In this document: positions 6,418-12,977 of the stretch, piece after piece | Layout: each line of letters begins with the position of its first letter | Numbering within the stretch: the first letter of the stretch is position 1 | Assembly: GCA_009845505.1 (NCBI GenBank) | Contig: VXZL01000402.1 | Coordinates: 1-12,977 of the forward strand | Source: Candidatus Poribacteria bacterium | GTDB taxonomy: Bacteria; Poribacteria; WGA-4E; WGA-3G | Direction of reading: 5' to 3' | DNA length: 12,977 bases | Translations under genes and position numbers: made by a program | Notes under the pieces: generated by a model | What the model was told of the DNA's origin: nothing | The model's input: the letters and a program-made list of their open reading frames with translations, nothing else | Database searches by the model: none

Positions 6418-6464
6418 GGTGTCTACATCCCCGCCCTAAAGATTTATCTTGGGGGTTTGACACC
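6418..6464. other. Nested 47-nt hairpin between the two promoters
   Basis: GGTGTC (6418-6423) pairs with GACACC (6459-6464); inside, CCCC (6429-6432) faces the G run at 6451-6455, and AAGAT (6439-6443) pairs with ATCTT (6446-6450) around a 2-nt tip. The minus strand reads ATCTTTAGGGCGGGG, which again recalls an IS200/IS605-type end hairpin and shares CTTTAG with the hairpin at 6078-6091. It lies between promoters P1 and P2, so RNA from P1 would carry it. No T tract follows on the minus strand, so it is not a standard terminator. Confidence 0.4.
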
Positions 6465-6598
6465 GAAGATTATGCTAAAATCTTTTCACACTCGAAAGGC
6501 CGCCGATTACGGGCAAGACATACTTACTAATTCCAGATGAGTCCGATTAAAAAAGCGGAAAGTCTACTTCAAGTAATCTTGCATTTTGAGCGTTAATA

Positions 6599-6627
6599 AT
6601 TATAACATGCTTTCAGAAGTTTGTCAA
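6599..6627 (-). promoter_or_regulatory. Perfect consensus sigma-70 promoter P1, TTGACA-17-TATAAT
   Basis: On the minus strand the -35 TTGACA (6622-6627) and -10 TATAAT (6599-6604) match consensus in all twelve positions with the optimal 17-bp spacer. Start is predicted near 6592. The first gene downstream is Rieske at 6035, some 557 nt away, with no coding region between. It therefore drives either a non-coding RNA, a lost mobile-element gene, or the respiratory operon through a very long leader. Confidence 0.7.
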
Positions 6628-6757
6628 CCGTTTTTTAATTTTTTATTAGGGTCATTTAGTTTTTCAGTTGTCTAAATCGCAGATTATCACAGATGACGCG
6701 GATTTCTGGATTTTGGCAAGCAACAACCTTTCAGTGATTTAGGGCATTTTGAGAGAA

Positions 6758-6785
6758 TTGAATAGCACTGCGTAAGCTCTAAAAT
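6758..6785 (+). promoter_or_regulatory. Tentative promoter of the LamG gene
   Basis: TTGAAT (6758-6763), a 16-bp spacer and TAAAAT (6780-6785) on the plus strand are a fair sigma-70 match, about 90 bp before the LamG start. A second -10-like TACAAT lies at 6813-6818 without a convincing -35. AAAGGAG at 6865-6871 is a clear ribosome-binding site for the ATG at 6879. Confidence 0.35.
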
Positions 6786-6878
6786 TCTATTTCATTTCTC
6801 AAAGATCTATGCTACAATCTACCTCCGAAAGATCTTTAGTTTCGAGAAGTTAATGCTGATGAACAAAGGAGAATAACA

Positions 6879-7661
6879 ATGGTTCGCTTCACAATCAGTT
6901 TAATCACTATAGGTCTCATGTTCGCGCACTTCGGCAACGCTGAAATCGATCCGGGGACTATTGTCGGTGCGTGGTTGTTTGATGAAACAGGTGGGAAAGT
7001 CGCCAAAGATTCGTCTGACAATGAAAATGATGGTGACCTCGTCGGGGGTGCTAAATGGGCAAAGGGTAAATTTGGCAACGCTATTGAACTCAATGGTAAA
7101 GACGCTTGGGTGACGGTTCCAGAGATTGGACCGCTTGATGACTTTACGCTCATGAAATGGTTTAATGCAACAGGACGCGTCGGACAATGGAGATGCTTCT
7201 TTAACCGGAACGGTTGGACAGCTGGATACGTCCATTACCAATTTCGTCCAGACAACAAGATGGAGATGGCAATTCACTCTAACAACCCTGTGCGCCATCC
7301 GGGTTGGGACGGTTCAGATTTCATAGCAGACAAGGGTATCTTGAACACATGGATCCATCTCGCAGTTGCCTACAGCAGCAACGATGAATCGGTTCGCGTC
7401 TACTTCGATGGCGAACTCGATGTGGACGATAAATGGGGACCCTTGCCGGGAGAATTTGGACCCGGACGTATCGGTTCATGGGACGGCGGCGGCAGAGAGT
7501 GGGAAGGTTTGTTCGACGAGATGCTACTCTTTGATGTCGCACTGGAAGAAGATGACATTCTCTCACTCATGGAAAACGGATTAGAAGCCGCACTTGCTGT
7601 TGAAGCAGTGGGTAAACTCGGAACGATTTGGGGAGAAATTAAGTCAGGACGGACGAAATAG
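6879..7661 (+). CDS. Secreted LamG (concanavalin A-like) domain protein
   Basis: A 260-residue exported protein. Residues 1-21 are a Sec signal peptide with likely cleavage after the FGNA segment. About 28-235 is one LamG/concanavalin A-like jelly-roll domain: it starts with VGAWLFDET, continues through SDNENDGDL, GKFGNAIELNG and WIHLAVAY (158-165), and ends with the LFDEMLLFDVALEEDDI strand region (211-227). The tail has G-K-L-G-T-I-W-G (245-252), a short C-terminal motif that I associate with poribacterial LamG proteins. Such domains usually bind carbohydrate or act as adhesion modules; no catalytic module is attached. It is a single gene with its own strong ribosome-binding site (AAAGGAG), divergent from the respiratory operon and convergent with the PPC protein. 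The fold is confident; the ligand is unknown. Confidence 0.88.
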   Translation: MVRFTISLITIGLMFAHFGNAEIDPGTIVGAWLFDETGGKVAKDSSDNENDGDLVGGAKWAKGKFGNAIELNGKDAWVTVPEIGPLDDFTLMKWFNATGRVGQWRCFFNRNGWTAGYVHYQFRPDNKMEMAIHSNNPVRHPGWDGSDFIADKGILNTWIHLAVAYSSNDESVRVYFDGELDVDDKWGPLPGEFGPGRIGSWDGGGREWEGLFDEMLLFDVALEEDDILSLMENGLEAALAVEAVGKLGTIWGEIKSGRTK

Positions 7662-7697
7662 GTAGGTGCAACGGTAAAAGAAAAGGTTTTTAACAAG

Positions 7698-7735
7698 TAT
7701 ACGGACGGATGCAAGAACCCGTCCGTATATTATTT
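7698..7735. terminator. Bidirectional intrinsic terminator
   Basis: TATACGGACGG (7698-7708) and CCGTCCGTATA (7719-7729) form a perfect 11-bp stem with a 10-nt loop. On the plus strand it is followed by TTATTTTC; on the minus strand by a stretch rich in T (TTGTTAAAAACCTTTTCTTTT). It lies between the convergent LamG (stop 7661) and PPC (stop 7771) genes and can end transcription from both sides. Confidence 0.85.
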
Positions 7736-7770
7736 TCATACTATGATTGAGACCGAAGCCCAAGAAACGA

Positions 7771-10356
7771 TTAGTGGATAATCTTCACCTTAAGAACTGG
7801 ACTATCCTGTATAAAGGCTTTGTCGTTAATCGTTGCAGTACCCCGGAACTTGAACGCGTAGGTATCCGCCTTCAAAGAGCTAAGTGCCTTTAGCGGAACC
7901 TTGATCTCGGTTTCGTCCGCTGGAATGATCGCCGCTTCCGTCGTGAAGCCTTCCGGGACATCGATCGGTGTCAGCGTGAGTTCATCTGTAAATCCGCCCT
8001 GTCGGACGATTGCTAACGTCAATATCGCTTCCTTTGTAAGCGGTATTTCACTTTCGGTCGCTTCGGTATCCGCTGTCAGGTTCGCTGCGATGGCGACGGT
8101 TCCACTATCTTGCACTGTTGCTGTATTATCTGTTGCTTTTGCCGGAAAGACAATGCTAAAGCGTAACGGATCAACCGTTACAATGAAAGGTGCGTCCACA
8201 ATAGTCAAAGGAATAGCGGGTGTTGACTGTTTCACCGCCTCGCCATTAACAGTCGCTGTGCCGGTAACCGAAATATAACTCGTGCCGGGTATGGGTAAGA
8301 CAGAAAACTCCTCCCTCCGCTCGAAAGTCCCAGCCTTAACCGTAAGTGTTGCTTCTGTTTGACCTTCAGCAAGCGTAACAGGTTTTTTGGAAACGGGATC
8401 AGGTAGTACAGAAATGCGATTCGGGAGTCCCGACACCGATAATGCAATGGGGCCGACAAAATCGTCGCGTCGGTTCGCTGTTACATGGAGGTCAACCGTT
8501 TTGTTGTGGATGGCACTTAAACCGATCTCTGCGAGGGTCAGCGTGAATTCAGGAGCATCCATCACGGTGAGCAGAATTGGAGACGGAGTCGCAACACGTT
8601 CTCTCTGGCGATTACCCACGGCATAAACCCCGACGATGGAGATCGGCATCAGGCCGAGAGAGGCATCCCAAGGAGCCGTTATCGTGAGCATTGCTCTGTT
8701 TTGACCCGTTCCAATAATAGTGGGACTCACATCAAACGTTTTCGGCAGATCTGGACAAAGCAGACGGATTGGACCGGTGAATTGGTCAAGGCGAACAACG
8801 TCAACCTGCATTGTGACACTACTCCCTCTGTTGACCCGCGGATTATCCATAGGAGAAGGAATGTTCCGATTGTCAAGCACAACTACTTTAAGTTCACAGT
8901 CGGGTTCCAGTGGGCGGATGTGTAGCCGATAGGGGTAGGTTTCACCACCTTGATTATTCAGGTCTCGAATGGCAACAGAATATTCTCCCGATTTTTCAAA
9001 ATTCCAGTCGATACGGGCATCAGCACCAGCAGTGGCATCATCGTTTACCATTAAGACCTGTTCTTTATCGTCACGCCATGCCATATCTTCCGAGGCATTC
9101 ATGGGTTTTCCGGGTCCGTAGAGTGTAAGCAGCGCATCAAGCTTTGATGAAAGTTTCAGTGCCTCTACCTCGAAAACGAGAAGTTGCGGTTTCTCAATCT
9201 CAAATGAAAACCAATCAATATCACCAGATTTGTCAATTTTTCCATTCAGCGTTATCGGGGTCGTAACAGCAGTCGCATTTCCGAGTGAATTATTCGGTTC
9301 AATCTCCACCAACTCCGCCCAATTTCCGATAGCAAAGGGTCGGGCGTTGGTTGCCAATCCAGAGGGAGTCTGAACCCGCAAAGACTGTTCGCCTGCCGGC
9401 GTCTCAGCACCTATTGAGATCTGTATAGACTCGACCATTTCAAGATTCGCGCCCGTGACGGCGATCGCATTCTCAGTGCCGCGGCGTCCACCGAGCGGGA
9501 AAATTGTTTCCAGATACGGTAACTCACCGATGCTCAGTCGATAGCCATACCCCTTTCCACCTTTGTAACGAATATCCCGAATGTGGAGCGTGTACTTCCC
9601 TGTTTCAAGGACAGTATAATCCAAGACAGAGTCTAAGCCGTCGCCAAGTCCACTGTCGGCGACCTTAGTCCCATTAGCATCTCGAAGTACGAGGTATGAA
9701 TCCAAGAGTGAACCTATCCGCTGTGCCGTTACCTCACAGATCAGCCGCGTCCCCTTTTTCACTTCAAAGGTAAAACTATCTTCATCGTCAATTGACGCGA
9801 TTGTGCCGTTTACAGTGACCGGCAGCGCGATCCAGTTGGTTTCCATCGCAGGAGAGGCTTCTGGGGAAACACCCAAGGAAAAACTCCCCGATTCCTCTTC
9901 AACGATTTCCCGTAGGTTTCCAACGACAAAGCTGCCGGCGTTAGAGACACCATAAGGCGTAACGACGCGTATCTGTTGTATGCCCAACGGGGCATCGGAA
10001 GCAATGGTCAACAGTGCTACCAACTGTGCATCGGTAGGCACACGTCCAGAAACACCAGCACCATTGAAAAGCACAGCAGCTTGTCCGGTTTTTTCTTTAA
10101 TTTCCGCAGTAATACCGCTCCCGCTGAACCACACTGCTGTTGCTTTACCGAGACTTGTACCTGTGATCGTGACTTCTACGCTTCGCCCCTGTTGACCGCC
10201 CTGTGGAAAGACACTCGTTAAAGTCGGTTGTACTTGTGCATAAGCGAAACCAATCGTCAGGAAAAAGACCCATAAGACGAGAAAGTATCGGTTTGCTAAG
10301 AGATGAGAAAGCGGCGAATTAACCCGCCTTTTTTGTCGAAATAACATGTTAGGCAT
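7771..10356 (-). CDS. Exported PPC/Ig-like repeat protein
   Basis: A large exported protein with no recognised catalytic domain (861 residues from the ATG at 10356). Positions below count from a TTG six bases further upstream. A positively charged N-terminus and hydrophobic helix (26-42) ending AYAQ form a signal sequence. About 45-148 is an IPT/TIG-like Ig domain (SVFPQGGQQG). About 190-278 and 352-483 are two PPC (bacterial pre-peptidase C-terminal) domains with the DxDWFSFEI type of motif (380-389), the second led by EIEPNNS. The region between repeats the TIG pattern (FPLGGRRG, 288-295). About 490-863 is a series of beta-sandwich repeats. Such proteins often accompany DUF1501/DUF1553 genes in Planctomycetes-like bacteria. 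The ATG at 10356 is preferred because AGGG lies at a good distance; from the TTG at 10362 it is too close. Confidence 0.82.
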   Translation of the reverse strand: MPNMLFRQKRRVNSPLSHLLANRYFLVLWVFFLTIGFAYAQVQPTLTSVFPQGGQQGRSVEVTITGTSLGKATAVWFSGSGITAEIKEKTGQAAVLFNGAGVSGRVPTDAQLVALLTIASDAPLGIQQIRVVTPYGVSNAGSFVVGNLREIVEEESGSFSLGVSPEASPAMETNWIALPVTVNGTIASIDDEDSFTFEVKKGTRLICEVTAQRIGSLLDSYLVLRDANGTKVADSGLGDGLDSVLDYTVLETGKYTLHIRDIRYKGGKGYGYRLSIGELPYLETIFPLGGRRGTENAIAVTGANLEMVESIQISIGAETPAGEQSLRVQTPSGLATNARPFAIGNWAELVEIEPNNSLGNATAVTTPITLNGKIDKSGDIDWFSFEIEKPQLLVFEVEALKLSSKLDALLTLYGPGKPMNASEDMAWRDDKEQVLMVNDDATAGADARIDWNFEKSGEYSVAIRDLNNQGGETYPYRLHIRPLEPDCELKVVVLDNRNIPSPMDNPRVNRGSSVTMQVDVVRLDQFTGPIRLLCPDLPKTFDVSPTIIGTGQNRAMLTITAPWDASLGLMPISIVGVYAVGNRQRERVATPSPILLTVMDAPEFTLTLAEIGLSAIHNKTVDLHVTANRRDDFVGPIALSVSGLPNRISVLPDPVSKKPVTLAEGQTEATLTVKAGTFERREEFSVLPIPGTSYISVTGTATVNGEAVKQSTPAIPLTIVDAPFIVTVDPLRFSIVFPAKATDNTATVQDSGTVAIAANLTADTEATESEIPLTKEAILTLAIVRQGGFTDELTLTPIDVPEGFTTEAAIIPADETEIKVPLKALSSLKADTYAFKFRGTATINDKAFIQDSPVLKVKIIH

Positions 10357-10377
10357 TGTCAATCACCCTAAATTAAA

Positions 10378-10512
10378 GTTGTCAGTTATCAGGAGCCAGC
10401 CAAGAACCGATTTGTAACAATTTCCTCTAACTTGGCATATCCCCAAGACTAAGGTGAATTTTTACACGGAAACTTCTTAACTGAAAACCGATAACTGACA
10501 ACCGACAACTAT
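10378..10512. repeat. 125-bp palindromic element (long imperfect hairpin) with heptad units
   Basis: GTTGTCAGTTATC (10378-10390) is the exact reverse complement of GATAACTGACAAC (10490-10502). The arms continue to match inward (CAG..AAGAA, then TGTAACAATT against TGTAAAAATT), and the tip CTTGG-CATATCC-CCAAG (10431-10447) sits at the exact centre near 10440. The right arm has a 7-bp phase (10481, 10488, 10495, 10502, 10509) that runs to within a few bases of the DUF1501 stop codon (10513-10515). The left arm begins about 22 bp before the PPC protein start. No target-site duplication was seen. It is MITE-like or REP-like. Confidence 0.7.
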
Positions 10513-11958
10513 TTAGAATATCCCCGCAATCGGTTCGCCTTTCACCAACTCGCGTGGCTGATCCAAATGGTTATAGACGATGGTGTGCGGGTCGATACCG
10601 AGTGTATGATAGACTGTGGCAAGGATGTCGCGTGGATGTACAGGATTTTCAAGCGGTGTCGAACCCGTTGCATCGGATTTCCCGTAAACCTGGCCACCTT
10701 GGACCCCTGCGCCAGCGATCAAGCCTGTGTAGCAATAGGGCCAGTGGTCGCGTCCATCAGGTGCGTTGCTATTACCGGAGGTGCTAATCCCCATCCGCGG
10801 CGAACGTCCGAACTCACCAATCGCTAAGACGAGTGTGTCCTCTAACATACCGCGTTGATGTAGGTCCTCCAGCAGTGAAGATACTGCGCTGTCTAACTTT
10901 GGACAGTGAAGGTTCTTCAATGGACCGAAGTTGGTTGCGTGCGTATCCCAGGCTGTCGTATTCGGATCACCGTTAGCAACAGAGGGCCAGTTCACCTGTA
11001 CGAAACGGGTGCCTGCTTCCACCAAACGGCGTGCAAGGAGTGCGCTCTGTCCGAATGTGTGTCTACCGTACTTATCTCGTACCTCATCGGGTTCTTGAGA
11101 TAGATCGAAAGCATTGCGTGCCCGCTGCGACAAGATGAGGTTGTACGCCTTTTCATAATACTCATTCAAAGCGTAGGAATCAGCGACCTTATCAATTTCG
11201 GGCATCCCTGCGTTAATCGTCTCAAGGAGGTCTTTCCGGCGTTTCAGACGCACGGGTGGCACCTCTGGCCGTAGACTCAAATCGTCGAGATTAATTTCTT
11301 CATTCGGGTCTTGAAAAAGGAAATACGGATCGTACGCCCTACCGAGGAATCCAGCGTTTCCACCTTTGCCGATGATATTACTCTCCTGCATCGGACGCGG
11401 GAGTTGGACTGCCGCGAGCATCGGTTCATCGGGTGGACGGTAATTAGCGATATGCGATGCAGCATTAGGATGGTCGGCTGGCGACGGTGGATCGAGCTGC
11501 CCTGAAGGCGCGACTTTATCCGGCGTTTCACCGGTTACCATCTGATACATCGCAGCGGTGTGGTTGAAAAGTCCCGCGGGTGTGTAACTCACGGAACGGA
11601 TCAGACAAGCCTTATCCATCTGCTGCGCCAAACGCGGCATTGTCTCTGACAACTGAATCCCCGGTACGTTGGTCGGAATCGGATTGAATTCACCGCGAAT
11701 GTTCGAGGGTGCTTCGGGTTTTGGATCCCAGATGTCAAGGTGGCTGGGACCGCCTTGCAAAAAGAGAAGAATCACCGAGTTTGCTTTCCCCCACCCGTTG
11801 AGCGGCTTAGCGGGATCGACTGTCGTATTGGCTTTTGCTTGGAGTGACAATACCTGTGGCAGACTAATGCCGAGCATCGCCGCACCACCGACCCGCAAAA
11901 ATTCACGCCGTGAAAACCCGTCACATAAGCGTCCGGGTAGTTGTGGTAACGATAACAT
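10513..11958 (-). CDS. Tat-exported DUF1501 protein
   Basis: A 481-residue member of the DUF1501 family, related in fold to the alkaline phosphatase/sulfatase superfamily but without an assigned reaction. A Tat signal is clear: SRREFLRVGG (16-25) then a hydrophobic stretch to AKA (41-43). Family motifs follow in order: LLFLQGGPSHLDIWDPKP (64-81), FNHTAAMYQM (131-140), WDTHATNF (337-344), GEFGRSP (381-387), GRDHWP (402-407), and a C-terminal HPRDILATVYHTLGID (441-456). These His and Asp residues are those expected at the metal-like site of the fold. The ribosome-binding site GGAGG precedes the ATG by about 9 nt. It lies between DUF1553 (upstream) and the PPC protein (downstream), the usual partner set, so it probably acts with them in the periplasm. 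Family assignment is firm; substrate is unknown. Confidence 0.95.
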   Translation of the reverse strand: MLSLPQLPGRLCDGFSRREFLRVGGAAMLGISLPQVLSLQAKANTTVDPAKPLNGWGKANSVILLFLQGGPSHLDIWDPKPEAPSNIRGEFNPIPTNVPGIQLSETMPRLAQQMDKACLIRSVSYTPAGLFNHTAAMYQMVTGETPDKVAPSGQLDPPSPADHPNAASHIANYRPPDEPMLAAVQLPRPMQESNIIGKGGNAGFLGRAYDPYFLFQDPNEEINLDDLSLRPEVPPVRLKRRKDLLETINAGMPEIDKVADSYALNEYYEKAYNLILSQRARNAFDLSQEPDEVRDKYGRHTFGQSALLARRLVEAGTRFVQVNWPSVANGDPNTTAWDTHATNFGPLKNLHCPKLDSAVSSLLEDLHQRGMLEDTLVLAIGEFGRSPRMGISTSGNSNAPDGRDHWPYCYTGLIAGAGVQGGQVYGKSDATGSTPLENPVHPRDILATVYHTLGIDPHTIVYNHLDQPRELVKGEPIAGIF

Positions 11959-11984
11959 CTATTGTTTCCTCCGTTTAATGGCTA

Positions 11985-12052
11985 TCAGCAATCAGCGGTC
12001 AGCGGTCAGCCAATCTTCCGGCTGACAGCCAACGGCTAACGGCTATGGCTAT
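11985..12052. repeat. Palindromic heptad array after the DUF1553 stop codon
   Basis: On the plus strand TCAG occurs at 11985, 11992, 11999 and 12006, exactly 7 bp apart. The opposite orientation follows as CTGA at 12022, CCAA at 12029, CTAA at 12036 and CTAT at 12043. GTCAGCC (12005-12011) and GGCTGAC (12020-12026) form a perfect 7-bp stem around an 8-nt loop at the centre. The array runs from the DUF1553 stop (12053-12055) to just before the ribosome-binding site of the DUF1501 gene. It has the same design as the array at 3622-3735, with C in place of T at the variable position. Confidence 0.7.
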
Positions 12053-12977
12053 TTAGCGATTGAATAGGAAGGCGGGACTGTTAATCAACGCCCATAACAG
12101 GTCTTGCGCGCCTTCCTCTTTCGATTCGGCGTTCGCGAGATGTTCAATCGCTACTGCATATTCGTTCTTCTCTGGTAACCGAGAAAGCGTTGCGAGATAA
12201 AGTTCTTCAACGAGAGCCCGGTCGTCTTGATTCGTTTTGATAAGTTGTGCGATACGTCCTTCTGGATCAATGAGTGCTTCCGCAACCGTTGGTCCATTAA
12301 TGAGATTCATTGCGTGTGCGAGGCTAACCTCAGTGGTGCGTTCACATTCACAGGAAGTTTCGCGTTCAGGTCTACCAAACAACTTCAAAAATCCATCATC
12401 TTTGACCTTGCTGTCTGGTAACTGTACGGCTCGGAAGTTTTTCGGTACCTCTTCAAACCGCGGTCGGCTTCCTGTTGCGACCCCGATAGCATCAAGTAGC
12501 TGCTCTGCCGTCAAACGTCTGGCAACGGCGTGCGAAAAGTTAATTGTGTCAGCCTTGTTCCACTCGTTTGTTTTGATGCTCTGCTGATAGGTGCGAGAAC
12601 GTGTGATTGTTTTCATGATGTGCTTCATGTCAAATCCGCTGTCCACGAAATCCTTCGTCAACGCATCAAGCAACTCAGGGTTAGTGGGTGGATTACTTGT
12701 GCGAATATCGTCCACAGGTTCAATAATCCCACGTCCCATGAAGTAGCTCCAGATCCGATTCGCGCCTGCGCGAGCAAACATCGGATTGTCTTCAGAGGTG
12801 AGCCACGCCGCGAGCATCTGACGTTTATCATCAGTTTTTGCGGCAACTTCCCCGAACGGAACTGACGGCTCAACGACCGCTAAGGTTCGGGGGTGCTTCA
12901 CCGGTTCCGTGGTGTAATTGGCATAGAGGACTTCATCGCCGGGAAGCTGCCCCGGTTTGACCCTGACATCCGCGAAG
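12053..12977 (-). CDS. DUF1553 (PSD1-type) protein, 5' part outside window
   Basis: The C-terminal 308 or so residues of a larger protein; the frame stays open to the right edge, so the true start lies outside. A GTG at 12901 is internal, since coding upstream continues (ADVRVKPGQLPGDE). The visible part is the DUF1553 domain: NPMFARAGANRIWSYFMGRG, IRTSNPPTNPELLDAL, SRTYQ, RRLTAEQLLDA, LFGRPERETSCECER and HAMNLINGP are the family's sequence blocks in order. Full-length relatives usually carry an upstream DUF1549 domain and sometimes a planctomycete-type cytochrome (PSCyt1) heme domain; whether this one does cannot be seen. It precedes DUF1501 by a 94-bp gap filled with the palindromic array. 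The biochemical role of these exported families is not established. Confidence 0.93.
   Translation of the reverse strand, partial: FADVRVKPGQLPGDEVLYANYTTEPVKHPRTLAVVEPSVPFGEVAAKTDDKRQMLAAWLTSEDNPMFARAGANRIWSYFMGRGIIEPVDDIRTSNPPTNPELLDALTKDFVDSGFDMKHIMKTITRSRTYQQSIKTNEWNKADTINFSHAVARRLTAEQLLDAIGVATGSRPRFEEVPKNFRAVQLPDSKVKDDGFLKLFGRPERETSCECERTTEVSLAHAMNLINGPTVAEALIDPEGRIAQLIKTNQDDRALVEELYLATLSRLPEKNEYAVAIEHLANAESKEEGAQDLLWALINSPAFLFNR

Larger units (their letters stand above)
6393..6878. other. Non-coding region between the divergent Rieske and LamG genes
   Basis: No credible protein gene was found here. From left to right it holds the hairpin at 6418-6464, AT-rich DNA with promoter P1 (6599-6627), a homopolymer-rich stretch (6628-6665), and a degenerate 9-10-bp repeat at 6678-6705 (CGCAGATTA, CACAGATGA, CGCGGATTT). 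It ends with the short upstream region of the LamG gene, where AAAGATCT occurs at 6801-6808 and again from 6829 within the palindrome AAAGATCTTT. The rest is unremarkable AT-rich spacer. Confidence 0.5.

Noticed and set aside
6841-7298. Minus-strand frames of 105 and 132 residues under the LamG gene
   Set aside because: They are shadows of the LamG coding frame, which has a signal peptide, a strong ribosome-binding site and clear domain motifs.
7900-9130. Several plus-strand frames of 70-125 residues
   Set aside because: They are antisense to the PPC/Ig-like protein; the composition mirrors its codon use and no ribosome-binding site or domain is seen.
12053-12901. DUF1553 protein starting at the GTG at 12901
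   Set aside because: The reading frame continues upstream to the window edge with family-like sequence, so the GTG is internal and the gene is partial.

Overview
The window (about 50% G+C by eye) is bacterial. It most likely comes from an uncultured Candidatus Poribacteria or related PVC/Planctomycetes-like lineage. This rests on gene content: a secreted LamG protein with a C-terminal G-K-L-x-x-x-W-G motif, and a Tat-exported DUF1501 protein beside a DUF1553 protein, a pair typical of Planctomycetes and Poribacteria. The taxonomic call is an inference; there is no rRNA or marker gene.

Region 1 (63-6035, all minus strand) is a respiratory operon read from right to left: Rieske iron-sulfur protein, b6-type cytochrome b with the Cys that can anchor an extra c-type heme, a long subunit-IV-like cytochrome b C-terminal subunit, a 1043-residue membrane-anchored octaheme cytochrome c, and a small monoheme cytochrome c. 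Together they would form a quinol:acceptor oxidoreductase of the b6c/bc family. Quinol is oxidised at the b/Rieske site and electrons pass to the multiheme protein, which replaces cytochrome c1 or f, and then perhaps to the small cytochrome. Several features suit a menaquinol complex: the b6-type split, the c-heme Cys, APWY in place of PEWY, and Phe in place of the Rieske Tyr.

Region 2 (6036-6878) has no convincing gene. On the minus strand it carries a perfect consensus sigma-70 promoter (TTGACA-17-TATAAT) and a second strong one (TTGGCA-18-TATAAT), then about 300 bp rich in stable hairpins leading to the Rieske start. Part of this looks like the 3' end (tnpB tail plus right-end hairpin) of an IS200/IS605-type element. 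It may act as the leader RNA of the respiratory operon.

Region 3 (6879-7661, plus strand) is a single secreted LamG-domain gene. It is separated by a symmetrical terminator hairpin from Region 4 (7771-12977, minus strand), which reads from right to left: a DUF1553 protein (cut by the window edge), a Tat-exported DUF1501 protein and a large exported PPC/Ig-like protein. These look like one envelope-associated gene set of unknown function.

A non-coding theme runs through the window. Four gaps between co-directional genes (447-497, 3622-3735, 10378-10512, 11985-12052) are filled with 7-bp-periodic repeats (CTAANNN or CTGANNN, then their reverse complements). At least three are arranged as imperfect palindromes, and each begins at or overlaps the stop codon of the preceding gene. 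I regard this heptad-palindrome family and the structured leader upstream of the Rieske gene as the most unusual content here.
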